NCBI GenBank assembly: GCA_964517795.1
Contig: CAZFDE010000096.1
Location: forward strand, 1 to 8,715
DNA from: CAZFDE01 sp964517795
GTDB lineage: Bacteria; Planctomycetota; Phycisphaerae; Sedimentisphaerales; Anaerobacaceae
Length of the DNA stretch: 8,715 nt
Direction: 5' to 3'
Below are positions 5,832 through 8,715 of the stretch, piece after piece. The position numbers were made by a program, and so were the translations under genes. Under the pieces are notes generated by a model. That model did not search any database and was not told the origin of the DNA. It was given only the letters and a program-made list of their open reading frames with translations. How positions within the stretch are numbered: position 1 is the first letter of the stretch; each line of letters begins with the position of its first letter.

Positions 5832-6675
5832 ACAGGATTATCCATTAGCCAAAGAAACGTGGCTGGGCATCGGCGGCCCGGCGGATTATTTTATCCGTCC
5901 CACCGGGGTCGATGAACTCAAAGACGCAGTCACGCGCTGCAGCGAGAACGATCTGCCGGTGCGCGTGCTCGGATTCGGCTCGAACCTGCTGATCCGCGAT
6001 GAAGGCATTCGCGGCGCGGTGATCAAACTGGATTCGCCCGCTTTTTCGAATGTCGATTTCAACGACAATACACTTGTCGTCGGCGCGGGGGCGGAGCTGA
6101 GCGAACTGGTCCTGACGTGCGCTAAAAAAGGATTATCGGGCATGGAAGGTCTGACCGGTATCCCCGGCTCGATGGGCGGTGCGGTTCGGATGAATGCCGG
6201 CGGGCGGTTCGGTGATATCGGAACGATCACCCGCAGCGTTACCCTGATGGATGCCGAGGGAAATATCTTCGAAAAGGCCCGGCCGGAATTGAACTTCGAT
6301 TACCGCTCGGTCAATATCACCGCCAAATTCATCCTCGACGCAACGCTTGAACTGGCACCCGCCGAGCCAGAGCAGATCACTAAGAATGTCAAGGAGATAT
6401 GGATCTACAAGAAGAATAACCAGCCGCTCGGCACGCATAACGCCGGCTGCATTTTTAAAAATCCCCGCGGCAATTCCGCCGGCGCCCTGATCGACCGGGC
6501 CGGGCTTAAAGGCACCGTCCATGGCAAAGCCCGCATCAGCGAAAAGCACGCCAATTTCATCATCGCCGACGACGACTGTTCCAGCGCCGATGTGATGAAA
6601 CTGATCGATATTTGCCGAAAAAATGTTAAGGATCAATTCGATATCGATCTGGAACTGGAAGTGGAAATCTGGTAA
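5797..6675 (+). CDS. murB: UDP-N-acetylenolpyruvoylglucosamine reductase (MurB)
   Basis: FAD-dependent cytosolic enzyme that reduces UDP-GlcNAc-enolpyruvate to UDP-MurNAc with NADPH, making the substrate of MurC next door. The 292-residue product shows the FAD-binding motifs WLGIGGPADYF (22-32), LGFGSNLLI (58-66) and GIPGSMGGAVRMNAGG (121-136), then FDYR (167-170) with the likely active-site Arg170, and NAGCIFKNP (215-223). The C-terminal LELEVEIW holds the likely catalytic Glu (about 286). The short length and apparent lack of the Tyr-loop insertion suggest a type II MurB. The residue matching the proton-donating Ser229 of E. coli is Cys218. The start at 5797 is chosen by its GGAAGG site and lies 35 bases inside murC, suggesting translational coupling. 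Confidence 0.96.
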   Translation: MNIFSGLDKIVKQDYPLAKETWLGIGGPADYFIRPTGVDELKDAVTRCSENDLPVRVLGFGSNLLIRDEGIRGAVIKLDSPAFSNVDFNDNTLVVGAGAELSELVLTCAKKGLSGMEGLTGIPGSMGGAVRMNAGGRFGDIGTITRSVTLMDAEGNIFEKARPELNFDYRSVNITAKFILDATLELAPAEPEQITKNVKEIWIYKKNNQPLGTHNAGCIFKNPRGNSAGALIDRAGLKGTVHGKARISEKHANFIIADDDCSSADVMKLIDICRKNVKDQFDIDLELEVEIW

Positions 6676-6681
6676 GACCCC

Positions 6682-7686
6682 ATGCAGTACGATCTTAAGA
6701 ATATTACAATTGCCGTTTTAAATGGCGGCATCGGACCCGAGCGGCTCGTGAGCCTTCAGAGCGGGCGATGCGTTTATGAGGCCCTCAAGCAAGCCGGGCT
6801 TAACGCAATCCTGGTCGATATCGCACCGGATACGCTCGATATTCTCAACGAAAAGAGCATCGACGTCTTTTTCCCGATGCTGCACGGCCGATTCGGCGAG
6901 GACGGCCAACTGCAGCGGATCATGCAGGATAAGGGCCTGTGTTATACCGCCAGCGGGCCGAAAGGCTGCGAACTGGCATTCGATAAACATCTGAGCAAGC
7001 AGCGTTTCATCGAAAACGGTATCCCGACACCCGATTATATCATTTATGACGAAACGACTCGACCTGCCGAGCTTCGCGAAGCCCTCGATCAGATCGGCCC
7101 GAAACGGGTCATCAAGCCGACCCGTCAGGGCAGCAGCGTCGGTGTGTCGGTCACCGACGATCCGAATAAAGCGGTCGAGATCGCCGAGGCAACATTCAAG
7201 GATTTCGGCCCGTGCCTGATCGAGCAATTTGTTCGCGGCCGCGAGGTTACCGCCGGCATTGTTACCGACCGTGTCCTGCCGATCGTCGAAATTCGTCCGA
7301 AAAACGGGCTTTATGATTATCACGCCAAATATGTCGATGATGGCACCGCTTACCTGTTCGACACGATTGACGATGCGGCCGTGATCGAACAGATCAACCG
7401 TATGGCCCTGCATTGTTTCGACGTGCTGGAGCAGCGGGACCTGTCACGGATTGATTTTATCCTCGCGGACGACAACCGGTTGTGGGTGCTCGAAGCGAAC
7501 ACGATCCCCGGTTTCACGTCGCATTCGCTGGTCCCGAAGGCCGCTTATAAGGCTGGCATGACTGTCGAAACGCTCTGCATCCGGATCGTCGAACAGGCCC
7601 TTGCCCGAAAGGCCGGCGCTGACCGCATCCCGATCCAAAGCATTAAACCGAAACCCAAACCCTCTCACACGACTGTGCGATACTGA
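6682..7686 (+). CDS. ddl: D-alanine--D-alanine ligase (Ddl)
   Basis: ATP-grasp enzyme that makes the D-Ala-D-Ala end of the peptidoglycan stem peptide. In the 334-residue protein the N-terminal motif is NGGIGPERLVSLQSG (14-28), with Glu20 and Ser24 in place though the family's Ser in GG.S.E is Gly. LHGRFGEDG (68-76) follows. The ATP-grasp region has KPTRQGSSVGV (145-155), EQFVRGREVTAG (181-192), YDYHAKY (211-217), RIDFIL (256-261) and LEANTIPGFTSHSLVPKAA (270-288), with Glu271 and Asn273 as likely metal ligands. The YDY.AKY segment, with Tyr217, fits D-Ala-D-Ala rather than the VanA-type D-Ala-D-lactate ligases. The last 20 or so residues, including IKPKPKPSHTTVRY, extend past the family core. 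The gene starts 6 bases after murB with no strong ribosome site, so it is probably translated by coupling. Confidence 0.96.
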   Translation: MQYDLKNITIAVLNGGIGPERLVSLQSGRCVYEALKQAGLNAILVDIAPDTLDILNEKSIDVFFPMLHGRFGEDGQLQRIMQDKGLCYTASGPKGCELAFDKHLSKQRFIENGIPTPDYIIYDETTRPAELREALDQIGPKRVIKPTRQGSSVGVSVTDDPNKAVEIAEATFKDFGPCLIEQFVRGREVTAGIVTDRVLPIVEIRPKNGLYDYHAKYVDDGTAYLFDTIDDAAVIEQINRMALHCFDVLEQRDLSRIDFILADDNRLWVLEANTIPGFTSHSLVPKAAYKAGMTVETLCIRIVEQALARKAGADRIPIQSIKPKPKPSHTTVRY

Positions 7687-7690
7687 AACG

Positions 7691-8611
7691 ATGGCAAAAC
7701 GAAAGAAGAAAAAATCAACCCGGCAGCTTTTCTCATTTGCCCGTAACGGTAAAAAAAAGAATACATCCCCCGCTAGTCCGCTGCTCCTTACGGCACTGAA
7801 GATAATCGGAACGGTCGGTTTTTTTGCTGCGGTCGCGATCGCGTTCATCTATATGGAGCGGTATGTCCTGCACAATCGCAAATCACAGGAGCCGCTGCAG
7901 ATCGAGTTAATCAACCAGCCGGAGTGGGTCACCGATCCGCTTCAGGATCGCATGATCGAGGTTGCCCAGTTTCAACGCCTGTTCAGCTCCAGTGACGCAG
8001 CCACCCGCATCCAGAAAAATATCCGAGAATATTTTCCCTGGATCGACCAGTGTCGTGTCCAGAAAGCCGCCGATGCCTTTCGCATCGCGGCTTTGTGGCG
8101 AAAACCGCTGGGGATGATCAGCTTCGGCAGCAGGAAATTCTATCTCGATCGCGAACGTATGATCCTTGATTTTGAACCGTTGCCGACGCTGCCGGTGGTT
8201 CGCATCGAGGGACACCGTCTGAGCATGAGCCAGCTCAAGCCCGGCCATTATCTGCGTGAAGACGATATCCAGGCCGCCTTAGCAATCCTCGACCGCCTCG
8301 ACCGCTTCGCCCCCCAAAACAAAGATCAAAGTCCCATTCTCTTCGAGATCGAACGCATCGATATCAGCAATATCAACGGCCGAGAGGACCCGCGTCAACC
8401 GCATATTATTCTCTATGCACAGGACAATACCGAGATCATCTGGGGGGCGAGACTCGGAAGCTGGCAGCGACACCTCGAAGCAACCGACGAGGAGAAACTC
8501 GCCAAGCTCTTTAGTTTCTATCAGCAGTACGGTACCCTGCTGGGCAATGTCAAATACATCAACCTGCGCGATCCCAAAACCAACGTCCCTCAGCCCATCG
8601 ACCAGTATTAA
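7691..8611 (+). CDS. ftsQ: FtsQ/DivIB-like cell division protein
   Basis: Probable bitopic division protein of 306 residues. It has a very basic cytoplasmic start (MAKRKKKK, then NGKKK at 19-23), one membrane segment (about 31-54, LLLTALKIIGTVGFFAAVAIAFIY) and an extracytoplasmic domain. Residues 69-140 could be a divergent POTRA domain. WRKPLGMISFGSRKFYLDRERMIL (136-159), followed by LPVVRIEG (167-174), matches the FtsQ pattern 'R.P......YLVD..G' and 'LP...G'. The end, IIWGARLGSWQRHLEATDEEKLAKLF to VKYINLRDP (249-295), matches the FtsQ 'G..L..KL..L......YIDLR' region. Similarity is by pattern and by position after murC-murB-ddl, so it is less certain than the neighbours. ATG 7691, 4 bases after the ddl stop, is preferred to a TTG at 7601 that would overlap ddl. 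No clear Shine-Dalgarno is seen. ftsA and ftsZ do not follow. Confidence 0.8.
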   Translation: MAKRKKKKSTRQLFSFARNGKKKNTSPASPLLLTALKIIGTVGFFAAVAIAFIYMERYVLHNRKSQEPLQIELINQPEWVTDPLQDRMIEVAQFQRLFSSSDAATRIQKNIREYFPWIDQCRVQKAADAFRIAALWRKPLGMISFGSRKFYLDRERMILDFEPLPTLPVVRIEGHRLSMSQLKPGHYLREDDIQAALAILDRLDRFAPQNKDQSPILFEIERIDISNINGREDPRQPHIILYAQDNTEIIWGARLGSWQRHLEATDEEKLAKLFSFYQQYGTLLGNVKYINLRDPKTNVPQPIDQY

Positions 8612-8620
8612 ACTCGAAAT

Positions 8621-8715
8621 CTAAATTAGTACCGATTTGAGATCGCCGTATCGGTAGGGATAATCGAATCTTTCGCAGATTTCTTTGAATTGGATGAGTG
8701 TTTCCTCGCTAAGGG
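8621..8715 (-). CDS. 3' end of a convergent gene, product unknown
   Basis: Read on the minus strand, the last 95 bases encode 30 residues, beginning LSEETLIQFKEICERFDYPY and ending YGDLKSVLI, with a TAG stop at 8621-8623. The codons use mostly C or A in third positions, like the neighbouring genes, and the residue mix looks like a genuine amphipathic protein C-terminus. The gene is cut by the window edge and too short to classify. It ends 9 bases from the ftsQ stop, tail to tail. A TACCGAT/ATCGGTA inverted repeat (8630-8636 and 8650-8656) lies inside it and could form a weak hairpin for transcripts from either side. Confidence 0.45.
   Translation of the reverse strand, partial: LSEETLIQFKEICERFDYPYRYGDLKSVLI

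Noticed and set aside
7601..7690. Upstream TTG start for the ftsQ-like gene
   Set aside because: The extra 30 residues only read the ddl tail in another frame; ATG 7691 gives the expected basic N-terminus and sits 4 bases after ddl.
1..8715. CRISPR array, tRNA or rRNA gene, insertion sequence, or phage genes
   Set aside because: No regularly spaced direct repeats, no tRNA-like cloverleaf, no transposase or integrase motifs and no terminal inverted repeats were seen. The only tandem repeats are protein-coding.

Overview
The window looks like a chromosomal segment from a member of Planctomycetota, most likely class Phycisphaerae (Sedimentisphaerales-like). This is inferred from one very characteristic protein: a 1006-residue secreted chimera of right-handed beta-helix, LamG and dockerin-like repeats of the 'D..P..GDG.V(N/D)..D(W/L)..F...W' kind. 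No 16S rRNA or other marker gene is present, so the assignment is tentative.

Layout on the + strand: ispD (59-799), an AT-rich intergenic region (800-1169), the large secreted protein gene (1170-4190), a 165-bp intergenic region, then the tightly packed cluster murC (4356-5831), murB (5797-6675), ddl (6682-7686) and ftsQ-like (7691-8611). The last 95 bases appear to hold the 3' end of a convergent minus-strand gene.

ispD supplies isoprenoid precursors, including those for the lipid carrier of peptidoglycan synthesis. MurC, MurB and Ddl make the UDP-MurNAc, UDP-MurNAc-L-Ala and D-Ala-D-Ala intermediates, and FtsQ belongs to the division machinery. The four-gene block is a piece of the classical division and cell wall (dcw) cluster with murG upstream and ftsA/ftsZ downstream both absent. 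It appears to have its own extended -10 promoter, placed just after a terminator-like hairpin that closes the secreted gene.

The most unusual part is the 800-1169 region. It holds an 8-bp dyad overlapping the -35 box of a good sigma70-type promoter (TTGACT-17-TATAAG). About 30 bases past the predicted transcription start, three hairpins and a possible pseudoknot can be drawn before the secreted protein gene. I recognise no known riboswitch there. Its function is open, and the start codon of the secreted protein is itself uncertain. Apart from this leader and the secreted repeat protein, the window is conserved housekeeping biology; I do not see a clear novel multi-gene system.
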